NCBI GenBank assembly: GCA_023266075.1
Contig: JAHFRX010000114.1
Span: forward strand, 1 to 5,422
Direction of reading: 5' to 3'
From: Legionellaceae bacterium
GTDB taxonomy: Bacteria > Pseudomonadota > Gammaproteobacteria > Legionellales > Legionellaceae
DNA length: 5,422 nt
The notes below the pieces were generated by a model, which was not told where the DNA came from, did not search any database, and worked only from the letters and a program-made list of their open reading frames with translations. The translations under genes were made by a program, and so were the position numbers. This document shows positions 1-5,422 of the stretch, one piece after another; the first letter of the stretch is position 1; each line of letters opens with the position of its first letter.

Positions 1-2
1 AC

Positions 3-77
3 ATATGGCAGGAAGAGATCTGGGCAGACTTGAGCCAACTGCCTCTCTTAAATATCAAAAAGCGGCCTAATTGTTAA
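3..77 (+). CDS. Possible C-terminal end of a CDS entering from the left
   Basis: An open frame runs from the left edge to a TAA at 75-77 and gives 24 residues, beginning IWQEEIWADLSQ and ending KKRPNC. The composition (Trp, Leu, charged residues) looks protein-like. The other two forward frames also stay open for a while: one ends at TGA near 33 and one at TAA near 70, so openness alone proves little. I do not recognise the family; a transposase or other accessory-gene tail is only a guess. The upstream part lies outside the window. Confidence 0.25.
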   Translation: MWQEEIWADLSQLPLLNIKKRPNC

Positions 78-155
78 ACTATTGTTAGTGATGGCTTGCA
101 AAAACTACGGAATCGAGTTTAAATTATGTGGCTGCTGGATCGCTTACGAAACGTG

Positions 156-169
156 TGCTATGTTAAAAT
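156..169 (+). promoter_or_regulatory. Candidate extended -10 promoter for the cysteine-rich protein gene
   Basis: Two overlapping extended -10 elements are readable: TGC followed by TATGTT (156-164) and TGT followed by TAAAAT (161-169). No good -35 hexamer sits at the right distance, as is common for extended -10 promoters. A weaker alternative upstream pairs TTGCAA (96-101) with TTAAAT (119-124) at a 17-nt spacer. The proximal element would give a leader of about 30 nt before the ATG at 205. Confidence 0.4.
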
Positions 170-204
170 AGACGTAATGGAAACTAACTAAGGAGAAATG
201 TGAA

Positions 205-576
205 ATGAAACTATCTAATTGCATAGCAGCCAGTAGGGCTGCATTGATAGTATTATCTTTATCATCGTCGATTACTTGGGCGGGAAACTGTCCTGGGAAC
301 GCCGTAAGTAGTTGCAGTTCTATGTCAGCTTCAAACTGTGGTGGATATATTAACAAGGGTAATGAGAGTCAGAAATGTTCCGTAAACAGTGGTGGCGTAT
401 GTTCAGATGGCGGTGGAATCTGTAATAGCTGTCCAGGGAACGGTTCGGGTGTTGGAGGAGATAAGTGCTCAACAAGTGATAAGGGTTATTGCTGGAGTAA
501 TGACTGCCAATACGATAGTGAATCAATGGCCTATCATTGCACAAACGCCCCTACAAATTGTCCCGTATCATCTTAG
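205..576 (+). CDS. Small secreted cysteine-rich protein of unknown function
   Basis: This encodes 123 residues that I cannot assign to a named family. The ATG at 205 has a good Shine-Dalgarno AGGAG at 191-195 with a 9-nt gap. Residues 1-26 form a typical Sec signal peptide: a Lys/Arg-bearing start, a hydrophobic core (AALIVLSLS) and a likely cleavage after TWA. The mature part of about 97 residues holds 12 cysteines (29, 37, 45, 58, 66, 73, 76, 88, 96, 101, 112, 119) and is rich in Gly, Ser and Asn. A C-x7-C spacing recurs (29-37, 37-45, 58-66, 88-96), three of them starting with CS, and CPGN occurs at both 29 and 76. The even cysteine number suggests disulfide bonding in the periplasm or outside the cell. 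It lacks a lipobox. It stands alone, with its own candidate promoter and no obvious partner gene. Gene reality is well supported; function is open. Confidence 0.75.
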   Translation: MKLSNCIAASRAALIVLSLSSSITWAGNCPGNAVSSCSSMSASNCGGYINKGNESQKCSVNSGGVCSDGGGICNSCPGNGSGVGGDKCSTSDKGYCWSNDCQYDSESMAYHCTNAPTNCPVSS

Positions 577-615
577 CTTATATCTGCCATTTTGCACCCT
601 AGCTGGCTGGTAGAA

Positions 616-646
616 TTGGGCCTCGGGATTTCTCTCTTGCGCCCAA
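616..646. repeat. Short inverted repeat TTGGGC / GCCCAA
   Basis: A perfect 6-bp inverted repeat (616-621 and 641-646) flanks a 19-nt loop, just outside the predicted 3' end of the intron remnant. There is no downstream T-run on either strand, so it is a weak candidate for a terminator. It may be the target-side hairpin next to which some group II introns insert, or chance. Confidence 0.25.
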
Positions 647-658
647 AACCTCAAGCAA

Positions 659-745
659 GTAGGGTCGAGCGTTCCTTACCTCCCTTTCAGCTCCCGCCAC
701 GTCGAACGCAGTATGCGGATTTCCAGCACTACGCTCTGCTATGTG
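659..745 (-). mobile_element. Group II intron 3' remnant (domains V and VI)
   Basis: Read on the minus strand, this stretch begins with a domain V-like hairpin (736 to 704). A domain VI-like hairpin follows, in which GGGAGC can pair with GCT and CCC around a bulged CGA. The bulged A lies seven bases from the end if the intron finishes at CCCTAC (minus strand, base 659), which is the usual place for the branch-point adenosine and the usual AY ending. Domains I-IV and the reverse transcriptase are not present, so it can only be a scar. GC in 601-720 is 68 of 120 by hand count, higher than the neighbouring genes. The left-hand limit is inferred from domain VI; the right-hand limit (about 745) is approximate. 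I assigned this from memory of domain V/VI structure, without a covariance search. Confidence 0.55.
704..736 (-). ncRNA. Degenerate group II intron domain V hairpin
   Basis: The minus-strand sequence is 33 nt, against the usual 34. It starts GAGC, which contains the AGC catalytic triad, carries GAAA where the tetraloop belongs, and ends GTTC. Nine outer pairs form (two G-U type), followed by a 2-nt bulge on the 3' side as in true domain V, then G-C pairs. The top of the stem has a mismatch and lacks one base, which suggests decay. Not expected to be catalytic without the other domains. Confidence 0.55.
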
Positions 746-775
746 TGTTGTCAAGTTTTGGACAAAAAAAGGGGT

Positions 776-799
776 TGGAGCCTGGAATTACTGGAGCCT
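776..799. repeat. Direct repeat TGGAGCCT, 16-nt period
   Basis: TGGAGCCT occurs at 776-783 and again at 792-799, just upstream of the ndk promoter. The two copies lie on about the same helical face region (16 nt apart, so roughly 1.5 turns and not exactly in phase). It could be a small duplication at an insertion edge; no regulator is suggested by the sequence. Confidence 0.3.
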
Positions 800-818
800 A
801 GTGCATTGGATAGACTTC

Positions 819-827
819 TGATATAAT
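819..827 (+). promoter_or_regulatory. Extended -10 promoter driving ndk and likely the downstream run
   Basis: TGATATAAT is a perfect extended -10: TG, one base, then TATAAT at 822-827. The best -35 positions (799-806) match poorly, which an extended -10 can tolerate. Transcription would start near 833-835, giving a leader of about 28 nt before the ndk ATG at 862. It is the strongest promoter-like signal in the window and lies right of the intron scar, so the housekeeping run keeps its own promoter. Confidence 0.7.
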
Positions 828-861
828 CATGCGCTTTGCTACTTATTGTTTGGAGTAAAGC

Positions 862-1290
862 ATGGCCGTAGAACTTACCCTATCTATTATTAAACCGGAT
901 GCCGTCGTAAAATCAGTGATTGGACAAATTTATACACGATTTGAGCAAGCAGGATTGAACATCGTTGCGGCAAAGATGACGCATCTTACACGAGAGCAAG
1001 CAGAGGGATTTTATGCAGTGCATAAAGCGCGTCCTTTCTTTAATGCGCTTGTTTCTTTTATGATTTCAGGTCCTGTGATGATTCAAGTGTTACAAGGAGA
1101 CGATGCTGTTGCTCGTCATCGTGAAATCATGGGTGCAACGAATCCTAAAGAAGCAGCACCTGGTACTATCCGTGCTGATTTTGCTGAGAGCATTGATGCA
1201 AATGCGGTGCATGGCTCTGATAGCCTTCAAACAGCAGCGGAAGAAATTGCTTATTTCTTCGAACCGAGTGAATTGTGTGAGCGCGAGTAA
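862..1290 (+). CDS. ndk: Nucleoside diphosphate kinase
   Basis: Ndk moves the gamma-phosphate of ATP to nucleoside diphosphates through a phosphohistidine and so balances cytosolic NTP and dNTP pools. The 142-residue product matches the family's usual length of about 143. The N-terminal beta strand with LSIIKPDAV includes Lys11; HKARPFF (54-60) and SGPVM (69-73) are family signatures; NAVHGSDS carries the phosphorylated His117. No expected motif is missing. The ATG is supported by GGAG at 852-855 with a 6-nt gap and by the strong promoter at 819-827. The gene leads the cluster, and its last 14 bases overlap the GTG start of rlmN, which points to coupled translation. Identification is firm. 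Confidence 0.97.
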   Translation: MAVELTLSIIKPDAVVKSVIGQIYTRFEQAGLNIVAAKMTHLTREQAEGFYAVHKARPFFNALVSFMISGPVMIQVLQGDDAVARHREIMGATNPKEAAPGTIRADFAESIDANAVHGSDSLQTAAEEIAYFFEPSELCERE

Positions 1291-2395
1291 CGACAAAGTT
1301 AACCTGCTTGATTTAAACTATCAGCGTCTGCGTGCTTTTTGTGTCGAACAGGGTGAGAAGCCCTATCGTGCTCAGCAGTTGATGCAGTGGATTCATCAAG
1401 TAGGATTGCATGATTTTGCTGAAATGACTAATCTTGGCAAAGCATTTCGTGAAAAGATGACAATGCTTGCTGAGATTCGTCTACCTGAGCTTGTGCGTTG
1501 CCAAGAATCTAAAGACGGTACGCATAAGTGGCTGTTGAAACTCAGTTGTGGCAATTGTATTGAAACGGTTTTTATTCCTGAAAAAACACGTGGTACGCTT
1601 TGTGTTTCTTCTCAAGTTGGATGTGCTTTAAATTGCAGTTTTTGCGCTACGGGAAAACAAGGGTTTAATCGTAATCTGACGACAGCAGAAATTATTGGAC
1701 AAGTATGGTTTGCTGTACGGACACTCTCGTTGAAGGAAGGATTACACGACAGGAAAGTGACGAATGTGGTCATGATGGGAATGGGCGAGCCGTTACTAAA
1801 TTTTGATCATGTAGTGACAGCGATGGATATCATGATGCATGATTTTGGTTATGGTTTATCCAAACGCCGCGTTACCTTAAGTACCTCAGGAATTGTGCCA
1901 GAGCTTGAACGTTTGAAAGAAGTCAGTCCAGTTTCTTTAGCGGTATCACTTCATGCACCAACGGATGCTTTACGTGATGTGTTAGTGCCGATTAATAAAA
2001 AATATCCGCTGAAAGAGCTGATAGGGCTTTGCAAGCGTTACTTTAAAGATGAACCAAGACGCTATATTACGTTTGAATATGTGATGCTCAAAGGTGTCAA
2101 TGACAGTTTAGCGCATGCTGATGAGCTGTCGCGTTGTTTGCGAGATGTTCCTGCGAAAGTTAATTTAATCCCGTTCAACCCTTTTCCTATGACGGAGTAT
2201 GAACGGTCTTCGCAAGAGACGATTGATGCTTTTAGGTATCGGTTGATATCGAAAGGCATGAATACGATGACGCGTAAAACAAGAGGTGATGATATTGATG
2301 CTGCGTGTGGTCAATTGGCGGGCAGTGTTAAAGATAAAACAAGACGTTCAGAACAATGGCAAAAAATTGTATTTGAACGTCTTGAGCAGCATTGA
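1277..2395 (+). CDS. rlmN: Dual-specificity 23S rRNA/tRNA adenine-C2 methyltransferase RlmN
   Basis: RlmN is a radical-SAM enzyme that makes 2-methyladenosine at A2503 of 23S rRNA and at A37 of some tRNAs. The 372-residue product aligns along its whole length with E. coli RlmN, starting from NLLDLN near residue 9. The cluster-binding cysteines are C116, C120 and C123 in GCALNCSFC (C-x3-C-x2-C). The mechanistic cysteines are present at C109 (TLCVSSQVG) and C344 (DIDAACGQLAG), equivalent to E. coli C118 and C355. MMGMGEPLLN, SKRRVTLSTSG and SLHAP are also intact. I chose the GTG at 1277 because homology begins just after it; the frame stays open upstream inside ndk, but that part does not resemble RlmN. 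The Shine-Dalgarno is weak, so translation probably depends on coupling to ndk, with which it overlaps by 14 nt. Confidence 0.96.
   Translation: MSASNDKVNLLDLNYQRLRAFCVEQGEKPYRAQQLMQWIHQVGLHDFAEMTNLGKAFREKMTMLAEIRLPELVRCQESKDGTHKWLLKLSCGNCIETVFIPEKTRGTLCVSSQVGCALNCSFCATGKQGFNRNLTTAEIIGQVWFAVRTLSLKEGLHDRKVTNVVMMGMGEPLLNFDHVVTAMDIMMHDFGYGLSKRRVTLSTSGIVPELERLKEVSPVSLAVSLHAPTDALRDVLVPINKKYPLKELIGLCKRYFKDEPRRYITFEYVMLKGVNDSLAHADELSRCLRDVPAKVNLIPFNPFPMTEYERSSQETIDAFRYRLISKGMNTMTRKTRGDDIDAACGQLAGSVKDKTRRSEQWQKIVFERLEQH
2340..2384 (+). repeat. Long nested hairpin inside the 3' end of rlmN
   Basis: CAAGACGTTCA (2340-2350) and TGAACGTCTTG (2374-2384) form a perfect 11-bp stem. Within its loop, ACAAT (2353-2357) and ATTGT (2366-2370) form a second 5-bp stem closed by an 8-nt loop, with a small internal loop between the stems. 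The structure ends 8 nt before the rlmN stop codon. No T-run follows, so it is not a standard intrinsic terminator. It may act as an RNA stability or processing element at the rlmN-rodZ boundary; a role is inferred only. Confidence 0.55.
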
Positions 2396-2482
2396 TATCG
2401 TTTCCATGGGGGCCTCTTGTATAAAGCACGGGGCATAGATTCTGACGTAAATTATCAACAGACCCTAACAAATGGAGTGAAC

Positions 2483-3058
2483 ATGAATACAACTGTAAGT
2501 GCCGATTCAGAAGAGATTTATCTGAACAATAAGCCCGGTGCTGAGCTTGGATTAATACGCAATCAGAAGGGTTATACGACAGAATATGTCGCTGGAAAAC
2601 TACATTTGCGTATTCATTTAATTGAGCTTTTAGAAGCAGATGAATACGACAAAATGCCTGAACCTGTGTTTATCAAAGGTTATTTACGTGCGTATGCTAA
2701 ATTGCTTGAAGTTTCACCAGAGCCATTGATTGAACGCTTTAATCGTTGTCATGTGACGGAGCGTCGTGTGGAACGTGCACTGTGGCAAAGCAAGAAACGC
2801 TCCTATAAAGCGTATAAAGCGGAAAACACAGTCCGCTGGGTGACAACAGGGATTGCATTGCTGGTTTTGGCGGCGGTGGTTTTGTGGTGGTCAAAAACAA
2901 AAGATGATCAAATTCTTGGAACACAAGTTGCAGAATTGCGTGTTAATGCCAAACTACCTGAAACAGAAACGTATGCTACTGAATCATCGACGACATCTTC
3001 CATGTTACCTTCGGTAGATGAAATAACAGTAACTTCTTCGGAAAATATGAGTGAGTGA
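2483..3058 (+). CDS. rodZ: Short RodZ-like membrane-anchored helix-turn-helix protein
   Basis: RodZ links the MreB cytoskeleton to wall synthesis at the inner membrane. The 191-residue product has a RodZ-type N-terminal HTH domain (about residues 18-86: PGAELGLIRNQKG to PEPLIERF), including FIKGYLRAYAKLLEV. Here F63 and Y67 match the helix-4 aromatics of E. coli RodZ reported to contact MreB. A basic juxtamembrane stretch (KKRSYKAYKAE) precedes one membrane segment at about 118-136. Only some 55 Ser/Thr-rich residues follow. The E. coli protein has about 337 residues and a periplasmic beta domain, which is missing here. I chose the ATG at 2483, which has GGAG at 2474-2477; the frame extends up to a TTG at 2417 without a good ribosome site. 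The gap after rlmN is 87 nt and its end overlaps hisS by 8 nt. Family is fairly sure, exact role less so. Confidence 0.82.
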   Translation: MNTTVSADSEEIYLNNKPGAELGLIRNQKGYTTEYVAGKLHLRIHLIELLEADEYDKMPEPVFIKGYLRAYAKLLEVSPEPLIERFNRCHVTERRVERALWQSKKRSYKAYKAENTVRWVTTGIALLVLAAVVLWWSKTKDDQILGTQVAELRVNAKLPETETYATESSTTSSMLPSVDEITVTSSENMSE

Positions 3059-4331
3059 ACTATTGCAAGCGGTTCGGGGGATGAGTGATGTGCGCCCCGA
3101 ACATAGTTATTTATGGCGTTTTTTAGAACAGACATTTGCTGAATGTGTGTTGAGCTATGGCTATCGTGAAATTAGAATGCCTATATTGGAGTCAACCGCG
3201 TTATTTAAGCGCTCTATTGGCGAAATTACAGATATCGTTGAAAAAGAAATGTATACGTTCATCGATAGAAATGGTGATAGCTTGTCTTTAAGACCAGAGG
3301 GTACGGCAGGATGCGTTAGGGCGTGTATTGAGCATGGATTATTGCATAACCAACAACAAAAATTATGGTATGTGGGACCAATGTTTCGCCATGAGAAACC
3401 ACAAAAAGGTCGTTATCGTCAATTTCATCAATGTGGTGTCGAGGTTTTTGGTATTGAAGGCGTTGCGATAGAGCTTGAACTGATTGTGTTATGCCGACGT
3501 TTATGGCGTTGTTTAGGTATTGAAAAGCATGTAAATTTAGAAGTGAATACACTTGGAACCATTCAAGAGCGGCAGGCTTACCGAGAACAGTTAATTGCTT
3601 ATTTTAAGCAACATTATGCGGCGCTCGATGAAGATAGCGTACGACGCCTCGAGAAAAACCCCATGCGTATTTTAGATAGTAAAAATGAAGCATTAAAACC
3701 ATTGATTGAAAATGCGCCTAAATTATTTGATGTTTTGAGTGAAGAAAGTCGGTGTTATTTTAATAGGTTATGCCATGGACTCGAAGCGCTAGGCATTGAA
3801 TTTACGGTAAACCCTTGTTTAGTTCGAGGATTAGATTATTATGAGCATACCGTGTTTGAGTGGACGACGTCGTTGCTGGGTAGTCAAGCAACAGTCTCTG
3901 CCGGTGGCCGTTTTGATAAATTAGTAGAACATTTGGGCGGGAAACCAACGCCTGCGGTTGGCTTTGCGTTAGGTGAGGAGCGTTTATTGTTGTTATGTGA
4001 GCAGGTGAGTGCTGTATTGCCAGCAGAGCGTTTACCCACAGTGTTCATGATGCCAGATATGACGCATGGCATGGTATACGCATTGACACTTGCAGAAGAA
4101 TTACGTCAAAAGGCGCCGACGTGGCTTGTGCAAGTGAATATGACAGGGGGAAGCTTTAAAAGTCAGTTTAAAAAAGCAGATAAAAGCGGTGCGCGTGTAG
4201 CATTGATTATCGGTGAAGATGAAGTACGTGAGGGTACAGTGAGCATTAAAGATTTACGTACATCAAAACCTCAACAGATTGTACCTCAAACGGAAGTGTT
4301 TGGTACTATTTGTGCCTATATGGGAGAGTGA
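3051..4331 (+). CDS. hisS: Histidyl-tRNA synthetase
   Basis: HisS is a cytosolic class II aminoacyl-tRNA synthetase that charges tRNA-His. The 426-residue product matches the bacterial length (424 in E. coli) and aligns end to end. Motif 1 lies in EIRMPILEST (about 40-49). Motif 2 is MFRHEKPQKGRYRQFHQ (about 111-127) with its ATP-binding Arg. The histidine-specific signature LVRGLDYYEHTVFEW (257-271) is intact, followed by SAGGRFD (283-289). Motif 3 is AVGFALGEERLLLL (302-315). The anticodon-binding domain fills the C terminus, with GGSFKSQFKKADKSGA near 366-381. The GTG at 3051 is chosen because homology starts at LLQAVRGM; an ATG further in at 3081 would clip the conserved AVRG. Its start lies inside the last codons of rodZ, so translation is probably coupled. 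Confidence 0.97.
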   Translation: MSELLQAVRGMSDVRPEHSYLWRFLEQTFAECVLSYGYREIRMPILESTALFKRSIGEITDIVEKEMYTFIDRNGDSLSLRPEGTAGCVRACIEHGLLHNQQQKLWYVGPMFRHEKPQKGRYRQFHQCGVEVFGIEGVAIELELIVLCRRLWRCLGIEKHVNLEVNTLGTIQERQAYREQLIAYFKQHYAALDEDSVRRLEKNPMRILDSKNEALKPLIENAPKLFDVLSEESRCYFNRLCHGLEALGIEFTVNPCLVRGLDYYEHTVFEWTTSLLGSQATVSAGGRFDKLVEHLGGKPTPAVGFALGEERLLLLCEQVSAVLPAERLPTVFMMPDMTHGMVYALTLAEELRQKAPTWLVQVNMTGGSFKSQFKKADKSGARVALIIGEDEVREGTVSIKDLRTSKPQQIVPQTEVFGTICAYMGE

Positions 4332-4332
4332 T

Positions 4333-4860
4333 GTGTCTGTGTACATGACTGAAGAAGAACAACTGGAAGCAATTAAAAAATTTTGGAAAAAACATCAGAA
4401 TAAGATCACGGTTCTATTGTCAGGTGTGTTGCTGGTGACAGCTGGTTTTCGTTACTGGAATTGGCATATCGAGAAAAGAGATCACAATGCATCTATCGTA
4501 TATGAGCAGCTCATACACGCTTTTACAAAAGAAAATGCACCCGCTATTCAGGCGTATTCGAAAACATTAACATCTAATTATCAACATACTGTTTATGCTG
4601 ATGCGGCATTGTTGGTTTTAGCAAAAACATTTGTTGAAGCGAAAGAATGGTCTCAAGCGATCGGTGCGCTAAAACAAGTTGCAGAGAAAGGGCAAACAGC
4701 CGCACTTCGAGATGTAGCAAAATTTAGGCTCGCGCGTATTTTTCTTTATCGAAAACAATATGACGAAGCATTAAAAATACTGAATGAAGTGCATGTGGTT
4801 GATGAGACTAAACTCCATCAACTGAAAAATGATGTCTATTCAGCTAAGAAATTATCCTAG
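4333..4860 (+). CDS. yfgM: YfgM-like inner-membrane TPR protein, short form
   Basis: YfgM is a single-pass inner-membrane protein with a periplasmic TPR-like domain that associates with the SecYEG translocon and PpiD and helps move outer-membrane clients to periplasmic chaperones. The 175-residue product has a short cytosolic N terminus, one membrane segment at about 25-43 ending in FRYWNWH (E. coli has RYWNSH), and TPR-like helices with YADAALLVLAKTF and FRLARIFLYRKQYDEAL. The GTG at 4333 is preferred over ATG 4345: GGGAG at 4322-4326 sits 6 nt upstream, and the resulting MSVYMTEEEQLEAIKKFW lines up residue by residue with E. coli MEIYENENDQVEAVKRFF. It is about 30 residues shorter than the E. 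coli protein and stops within what would be the last helix pair. It starts one base after hisS and bamB follows at once. Confidence 0.88.
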   Translation: MSVYMTEEEQLEAIKKFWKKHQNKITVLLSGVLLVTAGFRYWNWHIEKRDHNASIVYEQLIHAFTKENAPAIQAYSKTLTSNYQHTVYADAALLVLAKTFVEAKEWSQAIGALKQVAEKGQTAALRDVAKFRLARIFLYRKQYDEALKILNEVHVVDETKLHQLKNDVYSAKKLS

Positions 4861-4870
4861 GGGTTCCATT

Positions 4871-5422
4871 GTGTTTCGTTTTTACAAGAAAGTATTCATC
4901 TATGGTTGTTGTTTTGTCTTAAGTGCCTGTACACAAGTGGATGATTATCTCTTAGGCAAAGATAACACGTTAAAACCAAAAGCTTTGCCTGTTTATCACC
5001 AAAAAGTGGTCTTAAAAGAGCGATGGACAGCATCGATTGGTAAAACAGATGATTCGGGCTACCTTAAACTGAGGCCGTCAATTGAAGGTCGCGTTATTTA
5101 TTTTGCTGACGCTAAAGGACGACTGTCAGCATTTGATAAAAACACGGGCCAAACATTATGGGCTAAACAGCTGTCAGAAAATTTAGTCAGTGGGCCGGTC
5201 GTGATGGGGAATATGTTAGCCCTTGGCACGAATAATGCCAGTGTGCTTGTGTTAGCAAGTGAAGATGGTCATCAATTATGGGAGTCTTCTGTTTCTGGAG
5301 ATATCTTAGCGAGTCCATTAATGACTCAAAAACGTGTGATTGTAAAAACAATCGATGGCCGATTGTACGCGTTTGATAAATTGACAGGAAAAAAAATATG
5401 GTCGTTTACGCACGGCGCGCCG
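4871..5422 (+). CDS. bamB: Outer-membrane assembly lipoprotein BamB, N-terminal part
   Basis: BamB is a lipoprotein beta-propeller that assists BamA in the BAM complex, on the periplasmic face of the outer membrane. The gene runs off the right edge after 184 codons; full-length homologues have about 380-390. The N terminus is a lipoprotein signal: FRFYKK, a hydrophobic core, then lipobox LSAC with the lipid-bearing Cys20. Propeller repeats are visible as KGRLSAFDKNTGQTLW and DGRLYAFDKLTGKKIW, spaced about 80 residues apart, plus a degenerate one at ASEDGHQLW. The GTG at 4871 has AGGGG at 4859-4863, overlapping the yfgM stop, with a 7-nt gap. Its position directly after yfgM is the standard one in gammaproteobacteria. 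Identification is firm; completeness cannot be judged. Confidence 0.93.
   Translation, partial: MFRFYKKVFIYGCCFVLSACTQVDDYLLGKDNTLKPKALPVYHQKVVLKERWTASIGKTDDSGYLKLRPSIEGRVIYFADAKGRLSAFDKNTGQTLWAKQLSENLVSGPVVMGNMLALGTNNASVLVLASEDGHQLWESSVSGDILASPLMTQKRVIVKTIDGRLYAFDKLTGKKIWSFTHGAP

Noticed and set aside
748..774. TTGTC / GACAA inverted repeat followed by seven A's, resembling a terminator or insertion-sequence end.
   Set aside because: The stem is only 5 bp and AT-rich. On the minus strand the T-run precedes the stem rather than following it, and no matching partner end was found in the window.
592..801. A 69-residue plus-strand open frame across the GC-rich intergenic stretch.
   Set aside because: It lies antisense to the group II intron remnant, has no convincing ribosome site, and its Pro/Arg-rich product looks like a translated structured RNA complement.
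1103..1276. Upstream extension of the rlmN frame inside ndk.
   Set aside because: It is an out-of-frame reading of a conserved ndk region, and RlmN homology begins only after the GTG at 1277.
2392..2425. TTGATA and TATAAA as an internal promoter for rodZ.
   Set aside because: The hexamers are 22 nt apart, too far for a normal sigma-70 promoter, and no extended -10 supports TATAAA.
2417..2482. Longer N terminus for the RodZ-like protein from a TTG start.
   Set aside because: No good Shine-Dalgarno precedes the TTG, the extra 22 residues do not resemble RodZ, and the ATG at 2483 has a clear GGAG.
1..5422. CRISPR array, tRNA or rRNA genes, toxin-antitoxin pair or defence module.
   Set aside because: No regularly spaced repeats, cloverleaf-like sequence or recognisable rRNA were seen on either strand, and no gene pair fits a known defence or toxin layout.

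Overview
The window looks like a piece of a moderately AT-rich gammaproteobacterial chromosome. Residues 862-5422 carry a conserved housekeeping cluster, all on the plus strand: ndk, rlmN, a short rodZ-like gene, hisS, yfgM and the start of bamB. The gene order matches the well-known enterobacterial run ndk-rlmN-rodZ-ispG-hisS-yfgM-bamB-der, except that ispG (and pilF, found next to rodZ in some gammaproteobacteria) is absent. Absence of ispG here would fit the Legionella/Coxiella side of the class, where isoprenoids are made by the mevalonate route, but that placement is inference.

Left part (1-861): a possible C-terminal coding scrap (to base 77), then a free-standing gene for a small, signal-peptide-bearing, cysteine-rich protein (205-576) that I do not recognise. 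A GC-rich intergenic stretch follows. On its minus strand it holds what reads as the 3' end of a decayed group II intron (domain V and domain VI, about 659-736) with no reverse transcriptase. A clear extended -10 promoter (819-827) then starts the housekeeping run.

Right part (862-5422): ndk and rlmN overlap by 14 nt; an 87-nt gap precedes rodZ; rodZ and hisS overlap by 8 nt; yfgM starts one base after hisS; bamB starts 10 bases after yfgM. Four of the six genes use GTG. No terminator is visible from 862 to the right edge, so co-transcription is likely. The products act in nucleotide balance (Ndk), 23S rRNA/tRNA methylation (RlmN), cell shape (RodZ), tRNA-His charging (HisS) and envelope protein biogenesis (YfgM at the inner membrane, BamB at the outer membrane). 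Both RodZ and YfgM are shorter at the C terminus than their E. coli counterparts.

No convincing new multi-gene system is present. The items most worth a second look are the cysteine-rich secreted protein, the intron scar, the missing ispG, and a long hairpin embedded in the end of rlmN.
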